The notes beneath the pieces were generated by a model that saw nothing but the letters and a program-made list of their open reading frames with translations, made no database searches and was not told the DNA's origin. Made by a program: the position numbers and the translations under genes. Below, piece by piece: positions 17,144 to 26,453 of a stretch of 64,000 nucleotides of DNA. How positions within the stretch are numbered: the stretch's first letter is position 1; every line of letters begins with the position of its first letter. Location of the stretch: positions 1 through 64,000 of the forward strand of contig NZ_SJOD01000003.1 in NCBI RefSeq assembly GCF_004331175.1, read 5' to 3'. The stretch comes from Acinetobacter sp. ANC 4178 (GTDB lineage Bacteria; Pseudomonadota; Gammaproteobacteria; Pseudomonadales; Moraxellaceae).

Positions 17144-17273
17144 TTAAGATGATCCAATAATGAATAAAATTACTCCCATTATATACATGCGGACGCAATA
17201 AACTATTTAAACCCTGTATTTTCGCCTATAATAATTACTGTTTTATATTTCTTATACCCATAATCTTTAGGCA

Positions 17274-18221
17274 ATGACTGATAAAACTTCAAAAACAATG
17301 ACTGATCATTTACTCCAATTTGTAAGTCGACAACCTATTCAAATTTCTCGAATGATTGCCCGTTCACTCGCGGGTTTAGTGAACGTATTAAAAATATCTA
17401 AAACATCACAAACAATTCGTCTAAATCTTGAAATTGCCTTACCTGAACTCAGTAACAGCCACCGTGAACAGATTACCCAACAAGCCATTCGAAATGAACT
17501 CACTTCTTATTTCGAGTTCTTTAGTATCTGGGGATCTGAGAGTCAGAAAAATATTTCGCGTATTCATTCAATTACAGGGGAGCAATATTTACATGATGCT
17601 CTTGCTGAACAAAAAGGGGTGGTATTAATTGTTCCACATTTTGGAACATGGGAAGTCATGAATGCTTGGATTGCTCAATTCACTCAAATGACGATTCTAT
17701 ACAAACCTGTCAAAAATCCCTCAGCAGATAATTTTGTACGCAGTGCACGTAGCCGAGAACAAGCCCATTTGGTTCCGACCGATGAAACGGGTGTACGACA
17801 AATTTTTAAAGCATTAAAACAAGGTGGAACAACTGTTATCTTACCTGACCACACTCCGAATGTCGGTGGAGAGCTTGTCCCTCTGTTTGGTCTACCCTTA
17901 GAGTCTAGTAATTTAAGTGCAAAGCTGATTCAAAAAACCAAAGCTAAAGCGTTGTTACTTTATACAGTTCGTAATGACGCGCATGGCTTTGACATGTCTA
18001 TCGAACCCATCTCTGATGAAATTTATCATGGCAGTGCTAATGATGGGACTAAAGTCATTCATCATGAAATTGAAAACCTGATTCAACGTTTTCCAGAACA
18101 TTATCATTGGAGTTACAAGCGCTTTAAAGCGAATCCTGCACTACGCAATCTCTATAACTTACCTCATGAACAAGCCATGCAGCTGGTTACCGAAATTAGA
18201 CAACAGCAGACTAGCGACTAA
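17274..18221 (+). CDS. Lipid A biosynthesis acyltransferase (LpxL/LpxM type)
   Basis: Transfers a secondary fatty acyl chain to the lipid A precursor at the inner membrane. The 315-residue product has the HX4E catalytic motif (HFGTWE, His about 122, Glu about 127), and the downstream VILPDHTPNVGGELVPLFGLP and HYHWSYKRFKANP segments of the LpxL/HtrB family. Whether it is LpxL or LpxM is not decidable here. ATG 17274 has only AGG 2 bases away; ATG 17298 is an alternative. The gene overlaps the end of the convergent comEC by 11 bases. Confidence 0.87.
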   Translation: MTDKTSKTMTDHLLQFVSRQPIQISRMIARSLAGLVNVLKISKTSQTIRLNLEIALPELSNSHREQITQQAIRNELTSYFEFFSIWGSESQKNISRIHSITGEQYLHDALAEQKGVVLIVPHFGTWEVMNAWIAQFTQMTILYKPVKNPSADNFVRSARSREQAHLVPTDETGVRQIFKALKQGGTTVILPDHTPNVGGELVPLFGLPLESSNLSAKLIQKTKAKALLLYTVRNDAHGFDMSIEPISDEIYHGSANDGTKVIHHEIENLIQRFPEHYHWSYKRFKANPALRNLYNLPHEQAMQLVTEIRQQQTSD

Positions 18222-20619
18222 GCCAACGCTGCTGATCACGATAAAAATGTAATTGCATTGTTTGATCCTGAGTCTGAATAAATTGAATGCTGCCCTTATT
18301 GGCTGTGCTATAGAGTGGAATATTAAGCTCTTTTAATCGCTGCTGTGTGAGCTGACTCGGATGCCCATAACGGTTATTAAATCCTGCTGATGCGATGGCA
18401 ACTTTAGGTTTAAGTTGCTTTAAAAAGTCATAAGCAGAACTATGCTTACTACCATGATGACCCAAAACTAGAACATCTACTTTCAGATCTGGATAGTTTT
18501 TTAGCAGTTGATACTCCGCTTCCCAACCCGCATCTCCCATAAGTAGAAAATTGGCATAGGGTCGAGCATTTTGTACCTGAATATACAGCACACAAGAACG
18601 TTCATTTTGATTATTAGCTACTTCAGTTAATTGCTGTTGCTGTGGTGATAGCACCTGAATCTTCACACCATCTAATTGCCACACTTGCCCTGAATAACAA
18701 TAGTGGAATTGAGATTCAGGCATTACTTGAATCGGCTCATTACTGTAAATCGTTTGAATAGGTAAACTAGAACGTAAAGAAAAATAGGCACCGCTATGAT
18801 CTTGATCTAAATGAGTCAATACCAGCTGATCTAAATCCGATATGCCTTTACTATTCAAAAAAGGGCGAATTAACTGCTGTCCTACACTAAATTTTTGCTC
18901 ATCATAATGACCGCCCATATCAATCATCATCTGCTGATCATGGTTTTGTAAAAAAACTGCTTGCCCCTGCCCAACGTCTAGAACTTGCAATTCAAAAGCA
19001 TCTTGCGATTCATCCAGTATAAAAATAGGTATAAAACAGACAATGCTCCAACTTTTAGGCACAACTCCCCGAGGTAGGAATAAAATAGTCAGTCCTAAAA
19101 TCAGCCCAAACATCACTGTCCAGTTCATGGCAATATTTTGTACTGTTGAGCCGAATATCTGGTCACCAGTATTTAAAATTGAAAGTAAAAAAGACACACT
19201 TAGATCATTCAATTTAAATAACAAAATTCCCAAGGGCGGAATAACCCACAAACACAAGGTTGCAATAATACTCAATGGAACAACAAGAATACTTAACCAC
19301 GGTAATGCCAACAGATTGCTGAAAGGAGCAATCCAGACCACCTGCTGAAAAAAGATCAACATTAATGGCAAGAGCGCTAAAAATATTTTCCATTGCGATT
19401 CAAATAAGATGCCTATATATAATTTAAGCTGTGCATAGCGTGTTCGCGTTAATTGCTCGGGTTGCTGTTGTAGGGTTTGATAAATTCTTAACAAGACTAA
19501 ACAGGCGCAATAGGACAACCAAAAGGCAGCGGACAGAATACTAAATGGATCTATAAATAGTAGCATTGCAGCGCTGAGCAGCAGTACTTGCAAAGCTTGT
19601 AATTTGAATCTCAATAAAATCAGCACAGCAATAATACAACTGGTTAACAGCGTCCGTAACGCAGGGATTTCAAACCCAACAAAAGCGCTATACAGCAATA
19701 CCCCCATACAAAAAGGAATCACCAATAAATAGGGTTTGGGATAACGCAAATACCAACTGGGTCTAAAACGGATAATCAACCGATGAATCCCCCCGCATAA
19801 CAATGCTGCAAAGATCAAAACATGCGGGCCAGAAATAGCCAATAAATGACTTAACCCCATACCTTTAAATAAGTCCTCAACTTCGGGGCTCAATAAGCTT
19901 TGATCACCCGTTAACAAAGCCAAAAGTAAGCCTGAGTGATGTAGCGACTGTTTTTGTAATGTATTGCGCAGAGTTAATCTTTGCTGTTCAATGGCCAATA
20001 ATATTTTGGCAACCGTACGCTGCTGCTGCCTGACATAGGACATCAATCCCATAGCATAAAGCTGTTGCTTGGTTAGCTTTTCTGCGCTTTGCACCTGAAA
20101 TGCAGACATGATGTTCTGCTGTAAAAACCATTTTTCCTGATCAAATGCACCTGCAATCGCATAACTATGTGCGGGTAAAACTTTCCCATGCAATCGGTAA
20201 TATTGCCCCAATTCGAGCGAAATATCTGAAGATGGATGGATATAAGCTAACCATTTCACAGGTTGCTTAGGATTATTCAGTACAATAATCTGTTGTTGAA
20301 TATGATTGGGTTGAAGCTGATTTAATGATTTTACATGCACAATTACTTCAGCAGGTTTTGCCGTCAATTCACGTAAAGATAGACGCTGGGTTAATTCACT
20401 GTCTGCATATAAATAAGCCAAATTAAAACTAAACAGGCACAATAAACTTAGCAGTATCCATCGCATTAATTGCCGATTGAATTGCGGGAATTTAAAGAGA
20501 AAACTCTGAACAATCAGCCATGCAATTGCAAATAAGGTACACGTTTGACCTGTCAGTGCCCAAACTTTCCCCATTCCGGCAATACCAAGAATCCAAGCGA
20601 TCAGTACGTAATACATCAT
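18211..20619 (-). CDS. comEC: DNA internalization competence protein ComEC/Rec2
   Basis: Inner-membrane channel that transports single-stranded DNA during natural transformation. The 802-residue product has an N-terminal soluble region and many transmembrane segments making the competence domain (HHSGLLLALLTGDQ, GLSHLLAISGPHV). The C-terminal metallo-beta-lactamase-like domain carries HLDQDHSGA and LGHHGSKHS. Length and domain order match full-length ComEC, with no internal stop. It overlaps the convergent acyltransferase gene by 11 bases. It indicates competence potential, typical of Acinetobacter. Confidence 0.94.
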   Translation of the reverse strand: MMYYVLIAWILGIAGMGKVWALTGQTCTLFAIAWLIVQSFLFKFPQFNRQLMRWILLSLLCLFSFNLAYLYADSELTQRLSLRELTAKPAEVIVHVKSLNQLQPNHIQQQIIVLNNPKQPVKWLAYIHPSSDISLELGQYYRLHGKVLPAHSYAIAGAFDQEKWFLQQNIMSAFQVQSAEKLTKQQLYAMGLMSYVRQQQRTVAKILLAIEQQRLTLRNTLQKQSLHHSGLLLALLTGDQSLLSPEVEDLFKGMGLSHLLAISGPHVLIFAALLCGGIHRLIIRFRPSWYLRYPKPYLLVIPFCMGVLLYSAFVGFEIPALRTLLTSCIIAVLILLRFKLQALQVLLLSAAMLLFIDPFSILSAAFWLSYCACLVLLRIYQTLQQQPEQLTRTRYAQLKLYIGILFESQWKIFLALLPLMLIFFQQVVWIAPFSNLLALPWLSILVVPLSIIATLCLWVIPPLGILLFKLNDLSVSFLLSILNTGDQIFGSTVQNIAMNWTVMFGLILGLTILFLPRGVVPKSWSIVCFIPIFILDESQDAFELQVLDVGQGQAVFLQNHDQQMMIDMGGHYDEQKFSVGQQLIRPFLNSKGISDLDQLVLTHLDQDHSGAYFSLRSSLPIQTIYSNEPIQVMPESQFHYCYSGQVWQLDGVKIQVLSPQQQQLTEVANNQNERSCVLYIQVQNARPYANFLLMGDAGWEAEYQLLKNYPDLKVDVLVLGHHGSKHSSAYDFLKQLKPKVAIASAGFNNRYGHPSQLTQQRLKELNIPLYSTANKGSIQFIQTQDQTMQLHFYRDQQRWLSR

Positions 20620-20702
20620 TATTTTTCATATTGTTTTTATAAGTGCCGCACATCATAAAGCCCACCGAGGTGGGCTTCAAGTGCAACAGAAGAATTTAAA
20701 TT

Positions 20703-21389
20703 TTATTGAGGGTCGGCCCAAAGCCCATCTTGCATATGCAAAATAGAATCTGCCGTTTGCGCCAATTGTTCATCATGGGTCACAATTAACATGGCCATGT
20801 TAAATTCTTGGCGTAAATCGCTGAGTAATTCAAAAATTTTAACCGCAGTTTTCCGATCTAAATTACCTGTAGGCTCATCCGCCATCATCAAGGCCGGTTT
20901 TGCCACCAATGCACGTGCAAGCGCGACACGTTGGCGTTCACCACCAGACAACTCGCCTGGCTTATGCGTTAAACGATGTGATAGCCCAACACGGTTTAAT
21001 AAATATTCTGCCTGTTCTTTGACGTCTTTATAATTCGTCCCTTCACGTAACATCAAAGGCATTGCGACATTCTCTAAAGCCGAAAATTCTGGCAATAAAT
21101 GATGAAACTGATAAACAAAACCAAGATGCTGATTACGTAAATAACCCCGCTCTGCCTCGCCCATATGGTCGAAGCGCTGACCATTGAGCCAGACTTGCCC
21201 TTCTGTAGGACGATCTAATCCCCCTAACACATGCAGCAAGGTACTTTTACCCGAACCACTTGACCCTACAATTGAAATAAACTCACCTGCATGGACTTTT
21301 AAAGATAAGCCTTTAATCACTTCAACCGTTGATTTGCCATCCGTAAAATGTTTGACCACATTTTTGGCTTCTAATACCACGTTACTCAT
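20703..21389 (-). CDS. lolD: Lipoprotein-releasing ABC transporter ATPase LolD
   Basis: ATPase of the LolCDE complex, which extracts outer-membrane lipoproteins from the inner membrane for LolA. From the ATG at 21389 it has 228 residues with Walker A (GSSGSGKST, about 42-50), Q-loop (YQFHHLLPEFSA), signature LSGGERQRVALARAL and Walker B with MMADEPTGNLD. The 12-residue upstream extension lies inside lolC/E and lacks an RBS; the start overlapping the permease stop by 8 bases is preferred. Confidence 0.95.
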   Translation of the reverse strand: MSNVVLEAKNVVKHFTDGKSTVEVIKGLSLKVHAGEFISIVGSSGSGKSTLLHVLGGLDRPTEGQVWLNGQRFDHMGEAERGYLRNQHLGFVYQFHHLLPEFSALENVAMPLMLREGTNYKDVKEQAEYLLNRVGLSHRLTHKPGELSGGERQRVALARALVAKPALMMADEPTGNLDRKTAVKIFELLSDLRQEFNMAMLIVTHDEQLAQTADSILHMQDGLWADPQ

Positions 21390-22617
21390 AACGCAAAGCC
21401 TCCGCAGGTTGAATTTTGGCAGCACGCAAGGCTGGGTAAATGGTCGCCAAGAAACTTAAAATTAAAGACAGGCTGACAATAATCACCACATCTTGCCATC
21501 TTAAATAGGATGGTAAGTAGTTGATAAAATAAGCATCGAATAAATGTAAACCGAGTGTAGTATTTACCCAATCAATAAAACCACTGATTCCTGTCGCCAA
21601 AATAATACCTAAAACTGCACCCGCTACAGTACCAATGACCCCAATAACCGTACCCTGCACCATAAAAATTTTGGTAATGGTGGCAGGTGAAGCACCGAGC
21701 GTTCGCAATATCGCAATATCTGCCTTCTTATCCGTTACCACCATGACCAGTGAAGAAACAATATTAAATGCTGCAACCAAAACAATTAGGAACAACAATA
21801 GACTAACCATTGCCTTTTCCATCTGGATTGCACTGAACAAATTCCCGTGGGTATACGTCCAGTCTGAGGCGTAATAGTTGCCTGGCAATTCGCGCACAAT
21901 ATCATTACTCACTTGCGGGGCAACAAAAATATCATCCAGCTTTAAGCGAATCCCTTGTGCACCATCAGGTAAGCGAAGCAGCGTTGAAGCATCATTGAGT
22001 GCGATATAACCCATCATAGAGTCGACTTCTGCACCAATACTAAAAATACCGACAATCTTAAATCGCTTGAAGCGAGGTACCACACCTGCTGGTGAAGGTG
22101 TCGCTTCTGGCAAGACCAAAGTGACACTATCATTCAGACCCAAGCCCAACGCATCCGTTAACTGCTTGCCTAAAACGATACCAAACTCACCTTTTTTTAA
22201 TTGATCAATATTACCTTCGACCATGTGGTCTTGAATAATCGAGACTTTTTTCTCGTATTCTGGCTCAATACCTGTCACCATAAGACCAGAAACCTGACCA
22301 TGCGCAGTGATCATGCCCTGCAACTGTGTAAAGGGTGCTACACCTTTAACATGTTCATGCTGTTCAACTTTTTTTGCAAGTTCAGGCCAATCTGTTAAAA
22401 TTTGTGTTGATGAAACAGTGGCTTGAGGTATCATGCCCAGTACACGGTTTTTCAATTCTCGGTCAAATCCATTCATCACAGATAAAACTGTAATGAGGAC
22501 AGCCACACCTAATGTGAGACCGATCATTGAAACCAGAGCAATAAAAGAAATAAAGTGGTTGCTACGCCGTGCGCGAGTATATCTTAGCCCGATGTACAGC
22601 GAGATTGGTTTAAACAT
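21382..22617 (-). CDS. Lipoprotein-releasing ABC transporter permease (LolC/LolE)
   Basis: Membrane subunit of the Lol release system. It starts MFKPISLYIGLRYTRARR, the conserved family start with an 8-residue upstream extension available. A transmembrane helix with the FISFIALVSMIGLTLGVAV motif, a large periplasmic domain (about residues 45-270), and three C-terminal helices follow, including ADIAILRTLGASPATI. Only one permease is present next to lolD. Whether it acts as LolC, LolE or a LolF-like homodimer is unresolved by sequence. Confidence 0.92.
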   Translation of the reverse strand: MFKPISLYIGLRYTRARRSNHFISFIALVSMIGLTLGVAVLITVLSVMNGFDRELKNRVLGMIPQATVSSTQILTDWPELAKKVEQHEHVKGVAPFTQLQGMITAHGQVSGLMVTGIEPEYEKKVSIIQDHMVEGNIDQLKKGEFGIVLGKQLTDALGLGLNDSVTLVLPEATPSPAGVVPRFKRFKIVGIFSIGAEVDSMMGYIALNDASTLLRLPDGAQGIRLKLDDIFVAPQVSNDIVRELPGNYYASDWTYTHGNLFSAIQMEKAMVSLLLFLIVLVAAFNIVSSLVMVVTDKKADIAILRTLGASPATITKIFMVQGTVIGVIGTVAGAVLGIILATGISGFIDWVNTTLGLHLFDAYFINYLPSYLRWQDVVIIVSLSLILSFLATIYPALRAAKIQPAEALRYE

Positions 22618-22642
22618 ACCATCTAGTCCGAGGTAATACATT

Positions 22643-23212
22643 ATGGAAAATTTACAGCATCAAAGCGCCTCAGCGGAACGTCGCGTTATGTCACGTATCG
22701 ATGCTGCCTTGCGAATTAACTATCAGATTATTTCTGATGATGTTGCTCTTAATGATCCTTACGATCCAAATTTTGTCTTGCCCCGCTATTTTCTACTACT
22801 CGCAGAATTAGATCAATTTGATCTGGCATTAAACTACGAATTAGAACAATTAACTGAAAAAGATCAACAAATTGCTCGAATATTATCCTTATTCAATCAA
22901 AAATTAAACCTGATTACAGGGTCTTTATACGATGCAATTGTACAGTCCATGTTACCTGTGCCCGAACATGTCAATTTTTCAGAGAGCGGATTTAGTTTCC
23001 ATAGCGATCGTGAGATTCAGGAAGGTACTTATATTCATGTCACCTTAAGCCATCCTGAAAACTTCTTCCATATTGCTGCAACTGCGCAAGTGGTGTATAG
23101 CCGTGATGAAGGGAAAGGAAAATACCGTACAGGGGCATATTTCATTACTCTACATCCACAAGATCGAGTCAAACTGGCTGAATGTGTCAACTTTGAACAA
23201 TCTCCAGACTAG
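22643..23212 (+). CDS. PilZ-domain-like protein
   Basis: Product of 189 residues, soluble, divergent from lolC/E with 25 bases between starts. It has an N-terminal helical region (RRYFLLLAELDQFDLALNYELEQLTEKDQQ, seen as an amphipathic stretch) and a C-terminal beta-rich region (NFSESGFSFHSDREIQEGTYIHVTLS..AQVVYSRD..GAYFITLHPQDR) that fits the PilZ c-di-GMP-binding fold. The canonical RxxxR and (D/N)xSxxG signatures are only partly present (ERRVMSR; NFSESG). Medium confidence, so c-di-GMP binding is inferred. Confidence 0.65.
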   Translation: MENLQHQSASAERRVMSRIDAALRINYQIISDDVALNDPYDPNFVLPRYFLLLAELDQFDLALNYELEQLTEKDQQIARILSLFNQKLNLITGSLYDAIVQSMLPVPEHVNFSESGFSFHSDREIQEGTYIHVTLSHPENFFHIAATAQVVYSRDEGKGKYRTGAYFITLHPQDRVKLAECVNFEQSPD

Positions 23213-23221
23213 ACTCATGAA

Positions 23222-24133
23222 CTATCTGGATCGCTTTACTTTCAGAGCGAGTGCTTTGCTCGCTTTTAAATCTCGATAAAAATAGATAAACAAACCTAAC
23301 AATAAAATACCCGCCCCCACAAAGACCATCAGTGACAACATTTCCTGATTGAGTATTGCCCCAATCAACATTGCTAAAATTGGCGTCATGACGGTAGTTA
23401 ATGAAATGGTGGTCGGTTGTAAGTTTTGTACCAATTTAAAATAACAGAACATGGCAATCAGGGATGCCATGATCACCGTATAAAATAATGCCAACACCGA
23501 TTTCAGTTGTGGCATATGAGTAGGTGCATACTGCCAAATGAAAGGAATTAAACAAGCCGCCGCAAGACTTGAAATCAGAATCGATCCCGTGGCTTGTGCA
23601 ATTGGATTAATCGGCGCATTGACTTTTTTTACCCAAAACATCGATAAAGCATAAATAAATACGCTGAGCAGCATCAATAAAATACCAATCGGATGCACAT
23701 GCTGCTGGCTACCCGTAAAGCAAATAATAGCTAAACCTGACACCGAAATCGTCATACCTAACCATTGCAGACGATGTAAATGTTGTTGAAAAGCAAAGCG
23801 ACCTATCAGTCCTGCCATAATCGGAGCTAAACCGAACATCAAAGCAATCATCCCTGAGGATAAATACTGGGTCGCCATATAAGTAAAGATTTGCGAACCA
23901 ATAAAACTCGCTGCGCCTGCCAGATAACTTTGCAAACTGATTCGGTCAAATGGCAAATGCACTTTGAGGATATAAACAAGACCCAAAGCCAACGGTAATG
24001 CAATAAAAAAGCGCAACACCAAAGCCCACATTAAATGGATGTCAGAAACACTCCATACTATGGCTAAAGGCGTCGTTGCCCAGATGAATACCAATAATGC
24101 ATAGGTAGACGCCAAATTGGCTTTGGATGGCAT
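23222..24133 (-). CDS. EamA/DMT-family transporter
   Basis: Ten-transmembrane drug/metabolite transporter of 303 residues with the two EamA repeats. Landmarks are TPLAIVWSV near the start, SFIGSQIFTYMATQYLSSGMIALMFGLAPIMA between helices, and SLTTVMTPILAMLIGAILNQE in the second repeat. Upstream codons GTG and TTG exist, but the ATG at 24133 has GGA about 7 bases before it. Substrate unknown; likely metabolite efflux. It lies 12 bases from the yaiI-type gene, probably one operon. Confidence 0.87.
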   Translation of the reverse strand: MPSKANLASTYALLVFIWATTPLAIVWSVSDIHLMWALVLRFFIALPLALGLVYILKVHLPFDRISLQSYLAGAASFIGSQIFTYMATQYLSSGMIALMFGLAPIMAGLIGRFAFQQHLHRLQWLGMTISVSGLAIICFTGSQQHVHPIGILLMLLSVFIYALSMFWVKKVNAPINPIAQATGSILISSLAAACLIPFIWQYAPTHMPQLKSVLALFYTVIMASLIAMFCYFKLVQNLQPTTISLTTVMTPILAMLIGAILNQEMLSLMVFVGAGILLLGLFIYFYRDLKASKALALKVKRSR

Positions 24134-24145
24134 AGTCAATTCCAC

Positions 24146-24622
24146 TTAAACGCTGGTTTTGCGCTTTTGCTTTTGAATGGTTTGATCAAGACTGCTCGAA
24201 AATTCGCGTTTATCCCGTTCTGAAATTGGCGGTGGTCCACCCGTTTGTACGCCAGCCCCGCGTAAGGTGTCCATAAAATCACGTAAATGTAAGCGTGCTT
24301 TGACATTCGCTGTCGTATAAATTTCACCACGAGGATGAATCGCAATTCCGCCGTTCTCAATCACCTGAGCTGCCAAAGGAATATCTTGGGTTATCACAAT
24401 GTCATTGGCTTGCATACGCGACACAATTTCTTGATCAGCTGCATCGGCACCACTCATCACTTGTATGGAATTAATACGTACCGAAGGCGTAATCCCCACG
24501 TTTTGATTGGCTACAAAAGTCACTTCCAACTGATAGCGATCTGAAGCACGTAAAATGACTTCACGTAAAATTTTTGGTAATGCATCAGCATCAACCCAAA
24601 GTTTAAAAGGCAGCACAGGCAT
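24146..24622 (-). CDS. YaiI/YqxD family (DUF188) protein
   Basis: Product of 158 residues with the family start [26 protein letters not shown], followed by [31 protein letters not shown] and [29 protein letters not shown], all typical of YaiI/YqxD. The fold resembles PIN-type nucleases with conserved Asp residues (WVDADA), so a nuclease role is proposed for the family but is not established. It is the upstream gene of the EamA pair. Confidence 0.88.
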   Translation of the reverse strand: MPVLPFKLWVDADALPKILREVILRASDRYQLEVTFVANQNVGITPSVRINSIQVMSGADAADQEIVSRMQANDIVITQDIPLAAQVIENGGIAIHPRGEIYTTANVKARLHLRDFMDTLRGAGVQTGGPPPISERDKREFSSSLDQTIQKQKRKTSV

Positions 24623-24692
24623 CTACGATGTTAAAAAAAAAGTCTGCTCAGTGTAGCAAAAAGCCAAGCATTACTCTGCTGTTCATTTTAAA

Positions 24693-24709
24693 TATACTTG
24701 AAAAGTATA
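24693..24709. promoter_or_regulatory. Palindrome overlapping a -10 element
   Basis: TATACTT-gaa-AAGTATA has 7-bp perfect arms; the right arm continues into TATAAT at 24706-24711. It lies in the AT-rich spacer upstream of the gene at 24910 and could be an operator. No regulator is adjacent and the distance to the start is about 200 bases. Confidence 0.3.
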
Positions 24710-24909
24710 ATATTATTAAAAAAGCAAATAAAAACAATCTGTTCATTTAAAAGCAAGATTATGACAAATATACAACAGGCTTTACTTGCTCAGTCCAGAT
24801 TCATCACTTAGTTTGTATTTTTACCCTTATTTTCATCCAGATAGACTTGAAATCTCCAAATCACCCTCGATTAATAGATTAAAGCCACTGAACATTCAAA
24901 ATTGTGCTT

Positions 24910-25839
24910 ATGAAAAATCAAAACAGACCAGAAATGATCAGCATCGAAGATCAAAACTTCGGCAGCCATGTAGAACATTGGAATCTGCTGACAGAAAATC
25001 CAACCACTGAAGTTCCCAAATGGTTAGGTCTGGCACTTGATGCACCCATTATGCCGATGGGGCTTTGTCGTGAAGAATGTGATATGGATACATCTGTATG
25101 GCTTATTCAAGGTCCTAGCAAAGAAAAAGTCCAACTGTGCCAAGTCATTGCGGTTGAAAACAACAAACCTAAAGCAGTTAAAACCGCTTTTCCGAGTTTT
25201 GAAAGCCCATACAAAGTCAAAGCCTCAATTGAGCGTATTATTACTTGTAAATCCAATACACAAGCCGTACTGCGTTTAAATTTAGGTGATAACAGCATTG
25301 TCTATGCCTTTGATAGCCTCTATAGCGTCAATCATGATCAATACCAAAAAGATCAAACGTACTTAGTCCAATTAAATGCATGGGCCTATGAATTAGAAGC
25401 AGTTTCTGAGCATGAGCAACTGGTTGTAGATGATCCAGCTTCGATTAAGCACCATCGTGCCTTGAACGATATTCTTGCAGCCAATGACGGCATTGCACCT
25501 GCCAATCTACAAGAACAAATCAATGCTTGGGAACCTAAGTGTGAGGATGACAAAGCACCTGTCACAGTAGATTTCTCCAAAATGGTTGCTTATTTGTATG
25601 GCGAAAAAATGGGGCAAGAAGATGAAGCTTGGTTCCAAGGTAATATTGTTGGCAAAACCAGCCTAGAATTTATGGGACAAGAATATACGCTCTATGATGT
25701 AACGCTTATTCATGATGAAAATCAAGAAGCCACACTCATTCGTATTGCGACCAAAGATGATCAATATAAACATTTTAATATTGGTCAATACATTCGTGGC
25801 AATATTTGGGTTCAAGTAAGTATTCACTCAAAAAACTAG
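24910..25839 (+). CDS. Hypothetical protein, soluble
   Basis: Product of about 310 residues without signal or membrane segment, acidic, with Cys residues in GLCREECDMD and a beta-rich C-terminal part (TLYDVTLIHDENQEATLIRIAT..YIRGNIWVQVSIH). I do not recognise the family. A GTG at 24904 and an ATG at 24934 are alternative starts; no ribosome site is clear for any. It appears monocistronic and ends at a hairpin terminator. Confidence 0.75.
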   Translation: MKNQNRPEMISIEDQNFGSHVEHWNLLTENPTTEVPKWLGLALDAPIMPMGLCREECDMDTSVWLIQGPSKEKVQLCQVIAVENNKPKAVKTAFPSFESPYKVKASIERIITCKSNTQAVLRLNLGDNSIVYAFDSLYSVNHDQYQKDQTYLVQLNAWAYELEAVSEHEQLVVDDPASIKHHRALNDILAANDGIAPANLQEQINAWEPKCEDDKAPVTVDFSKMVAYLYGEKMGQEDEAWFQGNIVGKTSLEFMGQEYTLYDVTLIHDENQEATLIRIATKDDQYKHFNIGQYIRGNIWVQVSIHSKN

Positions 25840-25860
25840 TTTTTTCATCAAGATAGCGTT

Positions 25861-25913
25861 AAAAAACGGAATACAGAGATCGTCATGGATCAATAATTTG
25901 TATTCCGTTTTTT
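25861..25913 (+). terminator. Terminator after the 24910 gene
   Basis: Arms AAAAAACGGAATACA (25861-25875) and TGTATTCCGTTTTTT (25899-25913) are perfectly complementary with a 23-base loop, ending in a T run. Confidence 0.8.
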
Positions 25914-25960
25914 CGTATTTATTCGAATCAAAAGTATAGCCGCATTTTTTTGTTTATATT

Positions 25961-25969
25961 TTATCCACA
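25961..25969 (+). promoter_or_regulatory. Perfect DnaA box 1 (TTATCCACA)
   Basis: Exact match to the DnaA 9-mer consensus TTATNCACA, in an AT-rich spacer, 52 bases from an identical second copy. Could be chance in AT-rich DNA. Confidence 0.5.
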
Positions 25970-26012
25970 TTTTTTATTTTAAGATTCTTTTTTAAATTCA
26001 AATAATATAGAG

Positions 26013-26021
26013 TTATCCACA
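26013..26021 (+). promoter_or_regulatory. Perfect DnaA box 2 (TTATCCACA)
   Basis: Second exact DnaA 9-mer in the same orientation as box 1, followed by very AT-rich DNA. Confidence 0.5.
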
Positions 26022-26200
26022 ATTTTAAATTTATTTAAGGCTGTATTCCTCTTAAAATAAAAAACAAATAAAAACATTTAGTTATAATAATACTGAGTAA
26101 AAGTTAGATTTATTGAATATAGAGAAGTTATTTAAATTAAAATATGCACGATTTTCGAATTAATGCAAATTAGTACTTTATTTAATCAATTTTTTATGTC

Positions 26201-26206
26201 TATAAT
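26201..26206 (+). promoter_or_regulatory. -10 element for the 46-residue ORF
   Basis: TATAAT 51 bases before the ATG at 26257. The segment 17 bases upstream (TTATTT) is a poor -35, so this is tentative. Confidence 0.4.
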
Positions 26207-26256
26207 ATGAACAAGCAATAGGATTTAACGATAATATAGATCGGAACGAAATATCT

Positions 26257-26397
26257 ATGAAAATCGTACAAGAAGAAAATTTACAGCGCGTTGAAACTCA
26301 ACTTGAACAACGCTACCCTCTTGATGTGATGTCATGCATTTTTTTTATTTTTGGCATGATGTCATCGGCTTATATTCTGCACCAGTTTATTCTTTAA
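26257..26397 (+). CDS. Small membrane ORF (46 residues)
   Basis: Starts MKIVQEENLQRVETQLEQRY, a polar helix, then one hydrophobic segment (MSCIFFIFGMMSSAYILHQF). It has one predicted transmembrane helix with the N-terminus inside. A TATAAT lies upstream and a terminator (26414-26442) directly after the stop, which frames it as a transcription unit. The ribosome site is weak (GGAACGAAATATCT). No family recognised. Confidence 0.5.
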   Translation: MKIVQEENLQRVETQLEQRYPLDVMSCIFFIFGMMSSAYILHQFIL

Positions 26398-26413
26398 TTT
26401 GATGCTTAAAATA

Positions 26414-26442
26414 AAAAACCCATCTTATTCAGATGGGTTTTT
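26414..26442. terminator. Bidirectional terminator between the small ORF and serC
   Basis: Stem AAAAACCCATCT / AGATGGGTTTTT with loop TATTC. Flanking A and T runs let it serve both strands. Confidence 0.85.
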
Positions 26443-26453
26443 GCATATTAGGA

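Noticed and set aside
25961..26021. Replication origin
   Set aside because: Only two DnaA boxes and no dnaA, dnaN or rpmH neighbours.
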